Below are positions 18,246-26,458 of a stretch of 64,000 nt of DNA, one piece after another. Each line of letters opens with the position of its first letter. Within the stretch, counting starts at the first letter, position 1. The position numbers were made by a program, and so were the translations under genes. Under the pieces are notes generated by a model. That model worked only from the letters and a program-made list of their open reading frames with translations. It was not told where the DNA came from and made no database searches. The DNA is from Acidobacteriota bacterium (GTDB lineage Bacteria > Acidobacteriota > Terriglobia > Bryobacterales > Bryobacteraceae), in the NCBI GenBank assembly GCA_017307505.1, contig JAFKEE010000036.1, forward strand, positions 89,446-153,445, given 5' to 3'.

Positions 18246-19445
18246 ATGCAACGAGTAACCCTCCTCGGATCCACCGGCAGCATTGGTCAGAGCACGTTGG
18301 ACGTGGTTCGACAGAACCCGCAGCGCTTTGCGATTCACGCCCTGGTGGCAGGCCGCAACCTGGCCAAGTTAGCCCAACAAATACAAGAATTTGAACCAGC
18401 CGTCGCGGTAGTGGCCCGGGACGAGGATGTCCCCGAGCTGGCCGCTATGTTGAAGGAAGCCGGCGTACGGGTGCCGGAGCTGCGCTCCGGTCTGGCGGCG
18501 TATACGGAAGTGGCAACGGCGCCGGAGACCGATTTCGTGATGTCGGCGATTGTCGGGGTAGCTGGAATGGAAGCTACCTATGAGGCGATCCGGCTGGGCA
18601 AGCGCATCGGGTTGGCGAACAAGGAAACGCTGGTGGCGGGCGGCAGCCTGGTGATGGCGGCCGTGAAAGAGTTCGGGACCGAGCTGATCCCGGTGGACAG
18701 CGAGCACAATGGGGCGCACCAGTGTTTGCGGGCGGGCCGGCGGGAAGACGCGACGAAGCTGATTCTGACGGCTTCCGGTGGTCCTTTTAGGAAAACTCCT
18801 AAAGAAGATCTCGTTCTTGTAAAACCTGAACAGGCCTTGAACCATCCAACATGGCAGATGGGTCCGCGGATCACGATCGATTCGGCGACCCTGATGAACA
18901 AGGGCTTCGAAGTCATTGAGGCGTGCTGGCTGTTTGACTTCCCAACCAGGCAGGTGGAAGTAGTAGTACATCCACAGTCTACGGTCCATGCCATGGTGGA
19001 ATACAATGATGGCAGCGTGATCGCGCAGGTTTGCGCGACCGACATGAGAATGCCAATTCAATACGCCCTGACATACCCGGAGCGATTGAGCGCGCCGGTA
19101 CCGCGTTTGGATTGGGCCCAGGCGAGGACCTGGGAGTTCCATGCTCCGGATCTGGAGAAGTTTCCCCTTTTGAGATTGGCCTATGAGGCGCAAAATACGG
19201 GGGGGACGGCTACTTGTACGCTGAATGCTGCCGATGAAATAGCAGTAGAGGCGTTCCTGCGGAATGAAATCTCATTCCCCGGGATTGCGGAAGTGGTCGA
19301 AGAGACATTGAACAGGGTGCCCAGCCAGCCGTGCCGGTCGATCGGGCAGGTGCTGGAGGTAGATCGGGATTCTCGGGTGACGGCGCGCCAGGTGGCGCGC
19401 GAGCGGTTGGGTGCGCGGGTGATGGCTAGCCCCGCGAAGTACTAG
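18246..19445 (+). CDS. dxr: 1-deoxy-D-xylulose 5-phosphate reductoisomerase
   Basis: MEP isoprenoid pathway enzyme converting DXP to MEP with NADPH, 399 residues. Visible: GSTGSIGQSTLDVV nucleotide loop at the N-terminus, PVDSEHN with metal Asp and Glu, LTASGGPFR, HPTWQMGPRITIDSATLMNKGFEVIEA with the third metal Glu, and HPQSTVHAMVEY. An oddity is SEHNGAHQCL, where most enzymes read SEHNAIFQ or SEHNAVHQ. No strong ribosome site. It is followed 14 bp later by rseP, a common dxr-rseP order. Confidence 0.97.
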   Translation: MQRVTLLGSTGSIGQSTLDVVRQNPQRFAIHALVAGRNLAKLAQQIQEFEPAVAVVARDEDVPELAAMLKEAGVRVPELRSGLAAYTEVATAPETDFVMSAIVGVAGMEATYEAIRLGKRIGLANKETLVAGGSLVMAAVKEFGTELIPVDSEHNGAHQCLRAGRREDATKLILTASGGPFRKTPKEDLVLVKPEQALNHPTWQMGPRITIDSATLMNKGFEVIEACWLFDFPTRQVEVVVHPQSTVHAMVEYNDGSVIAQVCATDMRMPIQYALTYPERLSAPVPRLDWAQARTWEFHAPDLEKFPLLRLAYEAQNTGGTATCTLNAADEIAVEAFLRNEISFPGIAEVVEETLNRVPSQPCRSIGQVLEVDRDSRVTARQVARERLGARVMASPAKY

Positions 19446-19459
19446 AAAAGGAATGGGGA

Positions 19460-20782
19460 ATGGTCTTCTACCAATTCTTCGAGAATGTGTGGTGGCTGCT
19501 GGTTCTGATCGGGGTGATGATTATCATCCACGAACTGGGCCACTATTGGGCAGCCAGATACTTTGATATCCGGGTCGACACGTTCAGCATCGGTTTTGGC
19601 CCAAGGCTGTTCGGCTTCCAGAAGGGTGAGACCGACTTCCGCGTGGCGTGGATCCCGTTCGGCGGGTACGTCCGGATGGCTGGTGAGCAACCTTCCGATG
19701 AGGTTGACCCGCGTGGTTTTCTGGCCAAGCCGCGGTGGCAGCGACTGATTGTGGTTTTTGCGGGCCCGGCCATGAACGTTGTCCTGGCGGTAGGGTTGCT
19801 GGCGGGCCTGTACATGATCCGCTACCCGAAGCTGGCGAGTGCCCAGGGACCGGCCAGCATCGGCTATGTGAAACCGGATTCACCGGCGGCGAAAGCGGGC
19901 CTGCGTGAAGGCGACGTAATTGTTCAGATTGAAAGCAAAGCGAACCCGACCTGGGAAGACGTGCTGCTGAAAGAAGTGGTGAGCGCCAGCAAGGCCCTGC
20001 CTCTGGTGATTGACCGCAAAGGCGAGCGGTTCCCGTTAACGGTCACGCCCGAGATGGACCCGAAGGCGGGCGTGGGCCTGGCCGGTTGGGCAGAGCAGAC
20101 GGACATTGAGGTCGGCGGCCTGGTGGCCGGCATGGATGCCGAGAAGAAGGGCTTGCAGAAGGGCGACATGCTCGTCAGCATCAATGGCCAGCCCATCCGC
20201 ACCATCTACCGGATCCACGAAGTCCTAAAGGAATCGGACGGCCGGGCCGTGGAGATCGCATACCGGCGCGGGCAGGAGACCCGCACGGTGAGCATCCTGC
20301 CGCACTTCAGCGATCAAATGGGTGGCGGCGGCCGCTGGCTGATTGGTGTGGAACTGGCACCTCGGGTGGTGTATTCGAAGTTGTCGCCGGGCGCGGCCAT
20401 CAACGAATCGATCAAGCAGAATCTGAAGGGCGCGACCCTGATCTACCAGTTCCTGCATGCGATTCTGGAGCGCCGTTCGTCGCCGAAGTCTCTGGAAGGG
20501 CCGATCAGCATAGCGCGGCTCTCGGGTGAAGCGGCTCGCGAGGGTCCGATGTCGTTCATCAACCTGATGGCGACGGTGAGCCTGAACCTGGCGATCTTCA
20601 ACCTGTTGCCGATCCCGATTCTGGACGGCGGCGTCATCCTGCTGCTGCTGATCGAGATGCTGATGCGGCGGGATCTGAGCCTGGCGCTGAAGGAGACGGT
20701 GTTCAAGCTGGGCTTCGTGTTCCTGATGATGGTAGTGGTCTTCGTGCTCTACAACGACATCACGAAGCTGCTGCCTGGCTGA
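19460..20782 (+). CDS. rseP: RIP site-2 metalloprotease RseP
   Basis: A 440-residue inner-membrane zinc protease that cleaves anti-sigma factors or signal-peptide remnants within the membrane. HELGH is in the first membrane segment (residues 24-28). The FGGYVRMAGE loop and tandem PDZ domains (about 125-300) follow, then NLLPIPILDGG near 377-387, which supplies the third zinc ligand, and a last hydrophobic helix. AAAGGA precedes the ATG by about 9 bases. It is probably co-transcribed with dxr and ended by the terminator at 20811. Confidence 0.95.
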   Translation: MVFYQFFENVWWLLVLIGVMIIIHELGHYWAARYFDIRVDTFSIGFGPRLFGFQKGETDFRVAWIPFGGYVRMAGEQPSDEVDPRGFLAKPRWQRLIVVFAGPAMNVVLAVGLLAGLYMIRYPKLASAQGPASIGYVKPDSPAAKAGLREGDVIVQIESKANPTWEDVLLKEVVSASKALPLVIDRKGERFPLTVTPEMDPKAGVGLAGWAEQTDIEVGGLVAGMDAEKKGLQKGDMLVSINGQPIRTIYRIHEVLKESDGRAVEIAYRRGQETRTVSILPHFSDQMGGGGRWLIGVELAPRVVYSKLSPGAAINESIKQNLKGATLIYQFLHAILERRSSPKSLEGPISIARLSGEAAREGPMSFINLMATVSLNLAIFNLLPIPILDGGVILLLLIEMLMRRDLSLALKETVFKLGFVFLMMVVVFVLYNDITKLLPG

Positions 20783-20810
20783 CGCAGGGTTTCCAGCGAA
20801 TCAAAACAGA

Positions 20811-20841
20811 GGGCGCGCTTCGGCGTGCCCTTTTCGTTTTT
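20811..20841 (+). terminator. Terminator of dxr-rseP
   Basis: GGGCGCGC-TTCG-GCGTGCCC, an 8-bp stem with one G-U pair and a UUCG tetraloop, then TTTTCGTTTTT. Confidence 0.85.
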
Positions 20842-21616
20842 AGCGGCCGGCCCAGCGGGGCTCGCGCTTCTGGAGGAATGCTGTAATGCCTTCCTGGGCA
20901 TCGGGGGCGAGGGCATTTTCCGTCATGGTGGCGGAGGCGAACTCGTAGGCGCGGTGCTGGTCGAGGTCGAGCTGGCGGTAGAAGGCCTGCTTACCGAGGC
21001 CGACGGTAAAGCTGCTGGCTGTGACGATCTGGGCTGCGAGGGTCCGGGTTGCTTCGTCCAGCTGTTCCGGCGGAACGACGCGATTAACCAGCCCCCAGTC
21101 CGCCGCCTCCTGAGCGGAGACGAGGCGTCCGGTGAGCAGCATCTCCAGGGCGCGCTTGCGGCCGATGGCGCGGCTGAGGGGGACCATGGGGGTGCTGCAG
21201 AACAGGCCAATCTTCACGCCGGGCGTGGCGAAGGCGGCCTGCTCGCTGGCGACGGCGACGTCGCAGGCGGCCACGAGCTGGCAGCCGGCGGCGGTGGCCA
21301 AACCCTGGACCATGGCGATGACGGGCTGGGGCAGGCGCTGGAGGGTCTCCATCATGACGGAACAGGTCTCGAAGATCTCGCGGTATTCGGCTTCGGAGCG
21401 GCCGGTCATTTCCGAGAGGTCGTGTCCGGAGGAGAAGACCTTGCCCTGGGCGGCAAGGATAATGGCTTCGACGGAGCGGTTCCCGGCAGCCGCCTGCAGG
21501 TTGGCAGTGAGATCGCGCATGAGTTGGAGGGACAGCGCATTGCGGCGTTCCGGCCGGGCGAGGGTGAGCGTGAGGACGGCGCCAACCTGTTGTGTGTAAA
21601 TCATTTCAGCGTTCAT
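20840..21616 (-). CDS. ECHDC3-like crotonase-family protein
   Basis: A 258-residue crotonase-superfamily protein from the ATG at 21616. Sequence such as FSSGHDLSEM, GLATAAGCQLVAACDVAVAS and GVKIGLFCSTPMVPLSRAIGRKRALEMLLTG is very close to the ECHDC3 subgroup. The two Glu residues that hydrate the double bond in true enoyl-CoA hydratases are replaced: GCQ instead of GCE, and TPGVKIG instead of PEV. The oxyanion Gly positions remain. So it binds an acyl-CoA but is probably not a standard hydratase. It is divergent from the peroxidase gene, 43 bp apart. Confidence 0.88.
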   Translation of the reverse strand: MNAEMIYTQQVGAVLTLTLARPERRNALSLQLMRDLTANLQAAAGNRSVEAIILAAQGKVFSSGHDLSEMTGRSEAEYREIFETCSVMMETLQRLPQPVIAMVQGLATAAGCQLVAACDVAVASEQAAFATPGVKIGLFCSTPMVPLSRAIGRKRALEMLLTGRLVSAQEAADWGLVNRVVPPEQLDEATRTLAAQIVTASSFTVGLGKQAFYRQLDLDQHRAYEFASATMTENALAPDAQEGITAFLQKREPRWAGR

Positions 21617-21659
21617 TGATTTTCTGGTCCATAATGTGAGCCCTGGCATCTAATGGCGC

Positions 21660-22193
21660 ATGAAAGCTATCGCCACCGTCCTGGGAGGAGTGGTCCTCGT
21701 CGCCATGAGCGCCTTTGCCGCCAATTCCATTTACGACTTTACGATGAACAGCATTGACGGCAAGCCGACGCCGTTGAAGAAGTATGAGGGCAAGGTGGTC
21801 CTTGTCGTCAATGTTGCCAGCAAATGCGGCTTCACGCCGCAATATACAGGCCTGGAGAATCTGTACCAGAAGTATCACAGCAAGGGCTTCGTGATTGTCG
21901 GCGTTCCTGCCAACAATTTCGGCGGCCAGGAGCCGGGCACGGATGAAGAGATCAAGACGTTTTGCACGCGCAATTACAACGTGACGTTCCCGATCATGTC
22001 GAAGGTGAGCGTGAAGGGCGCGGATATGACTCCGTTGTACCAGTATCTGACGGCGGCAAAGGGCGGCGACGTAAAGTGGAATTTCACCAAGTTCCTGGTG
22101 GGGAAAGACGGCAAGGTGATTGAGCGCTTCGAGTCGAAGGTGGCACCGGAGTCGCCCGAGCTGACCTCGGCTGTTGAAAAGGCTTTGCAATAA
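21660..22193 (+). CDS. Glutathione peroxidase family thiol peroxidase, exported
   Basis: A 177-residue protein with a signal peptide (MKAIATVLGGVVLVAMSAFA) and a glutathione-peroxidase fold. C56 lies in NVASKCGFTPQY; the Gln is in PANNFGGQEPG and the Trp in KWNFTKFLV. It has the Cys rather than Sec form and probably uses thioredoxin-type donors in the periplasm. Length is normal after the signal is removed. A terminator follows at 22222. Confidence 0.93.
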   Translation: MKAIATVLGGVVLVAMSAFAANSIYDFTMNSIDGKPTPLKKYEGKVVLVVNVASKCGFTPQYTGLENLYQKYHSKGFVIVGVPANNFGGQEPGTDEEIKTFCTRNYNVTFPIMSKVSVKGADMTPLYQYLTAAKGGDVKWNFTKFLVGKDGKVIERFESKVAPESPELTSAVEKALQ

Positions 22194-22221
22194 GTTAGCC
22201 TGTTGAATCTGATAGTTTAGA

Positions 22222-22256
22222 GGGTTGGATTGCCGGCGCGGCGGTCCAACCCTTTT
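22222..22256 (+). terminator. Terminator after the peroxidase gene
   Basis: GGGTTGGA / TCCAACCC stem with an inner GCCG/CGGC pairing, then TTTT. It ends only five bases before the galE start codon, so galE must be expressed by readthrough or from a promoter inside this sequence. Confidence 0.7.
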
Positions 22257-22261
22257 CTCAT

Positions 22262-23242
22262 ATGGCTCGCATTCTCGTCACCGGCGGCGCCGGATACATT
22301 GGTTCGCACACGACGCACCATCTGCTTTCCCTGGGCCACGACGTTCAGGTATTGGACGACCTTTCCAAGGGGTACGCGCACAACGTGCCTGAGGGGCGGC
22401 TGCACGTGGTGAACCTGCATGACACGGCCGCCTTGGACCGGTTGTTTGCCAAGGGCCAGTTCGACGCGGTGATTCACTTTGCGGCGTTCATTGCCGTGGG
22501 CGAGTCTGTGCGCGAGCCGGAGAAGTACTTCCGCAACAACACGGGTGGATCGCTGTCGTTGCTGGATGCGATGCGGCACCACGGGGTGCGGCGGCTGGTT
22601 TTCAGTTCGACCGCGGCCGTGTATGGGAATCCGGAGCATGTGCCGATTGTGGAAGACCAACCGTTGAGGCCGGTGAATCCCTATGGGGAATCGAAGCTGA
22701 TGACGGAGACGACGCTGCGCTGGCTGGACGAGTGCTCGTCGCTGCGGTATGTGGCGCTGCGGTACTTCAACGCCTGTGGAGCAGAGAGCAAGTTTGGCAT
22801 CGGTGAAGAGCACGAGCCGGAGACGCACCTGATCCCGCTGATTTTCCGTGCGATCCGGACGGGCAAGCCGATTACGGTGTTCGGCAACGACTACCCGACG
22901 CCGGACGGGACCTGCGTGCGCGACTACGTGCACGTGTCGGATCTGGCCGAGGCGCACCGGCAGGCGCTGGACAGCCTGCTGGCCGGCGGGCCCAGCGGGG
23001 TGTTCAATGCCGGGACGGGGCAAGGGTATTCCGTGCTGGAAGTGATCCGGGCGGCGGAAGCGGTGACGGGGAAGAAAGCTCCATACACGCTGGGCGAACG
23101 GCGCGAAGGTGACCCGGCGGAGCTGGTGGCGGATTCATCCAAGTTACAGAAAACATACGGCTGGATCCCGAAGTACAACACCCTGGAGTCGATTGTGGAG
23201 AGTGCCTGGGCGTTCGACGCGCATAAACATGGCGCTGTCTGA
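22262..23242 (+). CDS. galE: UDP-glucose 4-epimerase
   Basis: A 326-residue extended SDR interconverting UDP-glucose and UDP-galactose. Seen: TGGAGYIGSH NAD loop at 7-16, DDLSKGY, HFAA, FSSTAAVYG with catalytic Ser/Thr, Y141 and K145 (YGESK), and the strongly GalE-specific DYPTPDGTCVRDYVHVSDLA. No ribosome site precedes the ATG, and a terminator-like hairpin ends five bases before it. It supplies galactosyl donors for envelope polysaccharides. Confidence 0.96.
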   Translation: MARILVTGGAGYIGSHTTHHLLSLGHDVQVLDDLSKGYAHNVPEGRLHVVNLHDTAALDRLFAKGQFDAVIHFAAFIAVGESVREPEKYFRNNTGGSLSLLDAMRHHGVRRLVFSSTAAVYGNPEHVPIVEDQPLRPVNPYGESKLMTETTLRWLDECSSLRYVALRYFNACGAESKFGIGEEHEPETHLIPLIFRAIRTGKPITVFGNDYPTPDGTCVRDYVHVSDLAEAHRQALDSLLAGGPSGVFNAGTGQGYSVLEVIRAAEAVTGKKAPYTLGERREGDPAELVADSSKLQKTYGWIPKYNTLESIVESAWAFDAHKHGAV

Positions 23243-23330
23243 AAGATTGGCTCTGTAACCTCAGGAGACCAGGATTGCGCCTTTTCGTGTGTTGGCGCCT
23301 TGAGTCCAATGAAAGGCTGAGTGTGTCTGT

Positions 23331-24647
23331 ATGCCCGCGATGACGAACCCCAACCCGGATCAGCTGCCGATGCCGAAGTATACGGGCGAACCGCCGAAGA
23401 AGCCGAATCCGCTCCCTGGCATATTGGGAGGATTGGGCTTATTGGCGTTGGTGGGCGGCGGTGCGTACTACTGGAACGTCGTGCGTCCGGCGCGGGCGGC
23501 TCAGGCGGCGGTGGCGGCGGTGGCCAAGACGGCTCCGGTCCGGAAGGCCAATCTGGAGATGCGGTTGCGGGTGACCGGGCAGACTTCGGCCCGGCAGTAT
23601 GCCTTCATTGTGGCGCCGCGCATCCGGTTCCGCGGCGTGGATCCGAGCATGGTGCTGCTGAAGCTGGCGGCGTCCGGTTCGATGGTCAAAAAGGGCGATG
23701 TTGTGGCTGAATTCGATCCGCAGGCCATGAAGGACCGGCTGGACGACCAGATCGCCACGATCAAGGATTACGAGAACAACATCAAGAAGCGCAAGGTGGA
23801 GCAGGAGCTCGACATGGAGAACCTGCAGCAGTCTTTGCGCCAAGCGAAAGCGGCTCTGGATAAGGCCAAACTGGACTTCCGCACGACGCAGATCCGCATG
23901 GACATCGACCGTGAGCTGCTGCAGCTTGCGGTGGACGAGGCGGAGGCTGCGTATAAGGAACAGCAGACCGATGTCCCGCAGAAGATCGCATCGCAGAAGT
24001 CCGATATGCGCATTCTGGAGATCACCAAGCGGATTGAGGATATCAACGGCGAACGCCAGCAAGGCGACCTGGCCAAGATGGTGATCAAGGCTCCGATGGA
24101 CGGGATGGTCGTACTGCAGACGATGTTCCGGCCGGGCGGCGACCAGGTGACGCTGGCGGTGGGCGACCAGGTGCGCCCAGGGCAGCCGATTCTGAAGATT
24201 ATCGATGCCCGGACGATGCAGGTGGAAGGGCAGATCAACCAGTCGGAAAGCAGCTCGTTCCGGATCGGCCAGACGGCGGACGTCAGCTTGGATGCGTTCC
24301 CCGGATCCCATTATCAGGCCAAGGTTTATGCGATTGGGGCGCTGGCGACCAGCGGTGGACGGCAGCAGTTCTTCATCCGCAACGTGCCGGTGCGGGTTCA
24401 GATGATCAATCCGGACAAGAACGTGATTCCGGATCTCTCGGCCTCGGCTGACGTGCTGCTGGCGAAAGCCGATAACGTCCTGGCGGCTCCGGCCTCGGCG
24501 GTGGAGCAGAACGGCGATAAAAGCTACGTGTATGTGAAGAACGGGCAGGCGTTCGAGAAACGCGCAGTGCGCCTCGGCATGAACAATGGGACGCAGGTGG
24601 CCATTCTGGAGGGTGTCCAGGAAGGTGAAGTCGTTCGGGTGAACTAA
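23331..24647 (+). CDS. HlyD/RND-type periplasmic adaptor subunit
   Basis: A 438-residue membrane-fusion protein. A Pro-rich cytosolic N-terminus is followed by one membrane helix (about 30-50). Then come a biotinyl-lipoyl half (APRIRFRGVDP..GDVVAEFD), a long coiled-coil hairpin (about 135-240), the second lipoyl half (VIKAPMDGMVV) and a beta-barrel domain. Such subunits bridge an inner-membrane ABC or RND pump to an outer-membrane channel, but no pump or channel gene is adjacent. Its stop overlaps the convergent gene's stop by three bases. Confidence 0.9.
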   Translation: MPAMTNPNPDQLPMPKYTGEPPKKPNPLPGILGGLGLLALVGGGAYYWNVVRPARAAQAAVAAVAKTAPVRKANLEMRLRVTGQTSARQYAFIVAPRIRFRGVDPSMVLLKLAASGSMVKKGDVVAEFDPQAMKDRLDDQIATIKDYENNIKKRKVEQELDMENLQQSLRQAKAALDKAKLDFRTTQIRMDIDRELLQLAVDEAEAAYKEQQTDVPQKIASQKSDMRILEITKRIEDINGERQQGDLAKMVIKAPMDGMVVLQTMFRPGGDQVTLAVGDQVRPGQPILKIIDARTMQVEGQINQSESSSFRIGQTADVSLDAFPGSHYQAKVYAIGALATSGGRQQFFIRNVPVRVQMINPDKNVIPDLSASADVLLAKADNVLAAPASAVEQNGDKSYVYVKNGQAFEKRAVRLGMNNGTQVAILEGVQEGEVVRVN

Positions 24648-26458
24648 GGTTCACCGGCGCCCAGCGTGACGGTGTGATGGCCTGCCGGCAGGATGCGCGG
24701 GACGCCACCGGGTAAAACAGCAATTGAGCGGGTTCGAGCCGTGTAAGTGAGGGTCAGGCGACCGTCACGGACCACGGCTCTTTCCATTTTGCCGTTGAAG
24801 TCGAGCAGGAGGGGGGCGGGCTGCGTTCCGGAGGGGCATGGTTCGATCCTGCTGTGCCCGGCTGACAGGAGCAGGCGGCCGCCCTGATAGATCCTCCAGG
24901 GTTCGCCATTTACAAGGGCACAACCCGTCCAGGCGACGGCGACCGGTTGAGGCGAGTCGACTTCGAGGGTGTCGCCGTTCGCCGTAAACGACGCCGGAGA
25001 GGCTGAGGCGGCCAGCAGCGGCCAATCCACAGGAAGGATCGAGTTTTCGAAGTAGAGGGCGACCTGCGGGAAGGCGCGGGCGGCGCTGTGGACGAGGCGG
25101 AACAGCTCGGTTCCTGTCTGCTGCCGGGTGGGGTAGACGTCCTGATAGCGCTCGACTACGTTGATGTCGATGGCGAGAGGTTGCCCGCCGGACACGAGCG
25201 GGGCGTATCGGCGGGCGATCTCCTCATAGCGTTCCGGTCCCAGGTGCCACACTGTGGCCGGATCTTCCACAAGGAACGTTGCATTGTGCGCGGCGGCGGC
25301 GGGCAGGAGGCGGGCGGCATCGGCGCCGACTTTGTCGCGCATGGTGAGGTCGAAGCGGTCATCCACGTGGGTGAAGGTAAGGTCGAGCCAGGGCTTCGCT
25401 TTTCGGATGGACTCGAGGCGGTTGAGCCAGTCGGATTGGAGGCGGGCGGCGAGGGCGGCGCGGTAGTCGAGGAACAGGCGCATGGGCCGGGCGTCGCGGG
25501 GGTGATAGCGCTTCGAACGGGGGTCGTAGAGATCCCTGGGATCGAAGCCGTGCTTCTCGCGGAAGTCTTCGCGCACCTGGGCGTTGAAGGGGGTGAAGCG
25601 GGCAGGGTTCTGGTAGCCTTCCAGCGATTCGAAATAGAGCTCCCCCAGGTTGACGCCATCCCAGTCGAAGCGCTGGAGCAGGGCGTGGAGACCCTGGTCG
25701 ACGGCAGCGGCGCAGTCGGGGTTATTGAGGTTCATCAGCTTGCGCCAGTCGAGGTGAGCGTCCTGGCCGGTGGCAGTCTGCTCGCGCCATTCGGGATGGT
25801 CCGTCCAGAAGCGATCGCTCACGTGAGGGAGTTCCACCCAGGCGTAGGTAACGATGGCGTGGCGATGGCAGGCTTCGATGAGGCGCTGGAGCCAGGCGTC
25901 GCGCTCGGGATCGGGTTCCCAGTAGTGCCAGGCGGCGATGTGGAGGGCGGCGACTCCGCCGAAGCGCCAGCGGGCGGCGAGGTAGTCAGGATCGGCGCGG
26001 AGACGATAGGAAGAGTCAAAGAAAGCCCACAGACCGCGGCTCTCGACGCGGGGATGGAGGCCCAGTTCCGCCAGAGCCTGGGGAATGTAAGGGAAGCGTT
26101 CATAGCCCTGGTCGCCAAGAGGAACGGCGGTCCAGAAGATGATCTGTTGGCCGCGCAGGTAGCCGGCGGCGAGGGGTGCTCCGGTCCAGCGTTCGCGCGT
26201 GAAGACGATGGCCACGGGCGGTACGGAATAGCGCGGGATGGACTGGGCGTCCTTCCAGACGATCTGGAGGCCGGGGCCGAAGCGGTCTGTCACGCCGCGG
26301 ACATCGACGGTCTCCGGGCCCGGATGGAAGCCTTCGTTGGGGGCGGCGCCTTGGAGGACGGTGACGCGGGCGGAATCGAGACCGAGGGTCTGAAAGAGGT
26401 GCGGCCAGGAGGCCGAAGCCGTCAAGGAGAAGAACAGGAAGCTAGCGAGAAAGCGCAT
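24644..26458 (-). CDS. Secreted glycoside-hydrolase-like TIM-barrel protein
   Basis: A 604-residue protein with a signal peptide (MRFLASFLFFSLTASA). The central barrel has features of glycoside-hydrolase-like families: AAWHYWEPDPERDAWLQRLI, TYAWVELPHVS, RFDWDGVNLGELYFES with likely acidic catalytic residues, and FTHVDDRFDL. A small beta-sandwich end follows. Its start overlaps the upstream TPR/beta-barrel gene by 17 bp, so the two are expressed together. By analogy with PgaA/PgaB-type pairs it may trim or modify an exported polysaccharide; no synthase lies nearby. Confidence 0.75.
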   Translation of the reverse strand: MRFLASFLFFSLTASASWPHLFQTLGLDSARVTVLQGAAPNEGFHPGPETVDVRGVTDRFGPGLQIVWKDAQSIPRYSVPPVAIVFTRERWTGAPLAAGYLRGQQIIFWTAVPLGDQGYERFPYIPQALAELGLHPRVESRGLWAFFDSSYRLRADPDYLAARWRFGGVAALHIAAWHYWEPDPERDAWLQRLIEACHRHAIVTYAWVELPHVSDRFWTDHPEWREQTATGQDAHLDWRKLMNLNNPDCAAAVDQGLHALLQRFDWDGVNLGELYFESLEGYQNPARFTPFNAQVREDFREKHGFDPRDLYDPRSKRYHPRDARPMRLFLDYRAALAARLQSDWLNRLESIRKAKPWLDLTFTHVDDRFDLTMRDKVGADAARLLPAAAAHNATFLVEDPATVWHLGPERYEEIARRYAPLVSGGQPLAIDINVVERYQDVYPTRQQTGTELFRLVHSAARAFPQVALYFENSILPVDWPLLAASASPASFTANGDTLEVDSPQPVAVAWTGCALVNGEPWRIYQGGRLLLSAGHSRIEPCPSGTQPAPLLLDFNGKMERAVVRDGRLTLTYTARTRSIAVLPGGVPRILPAGHHTVTLGAGEP

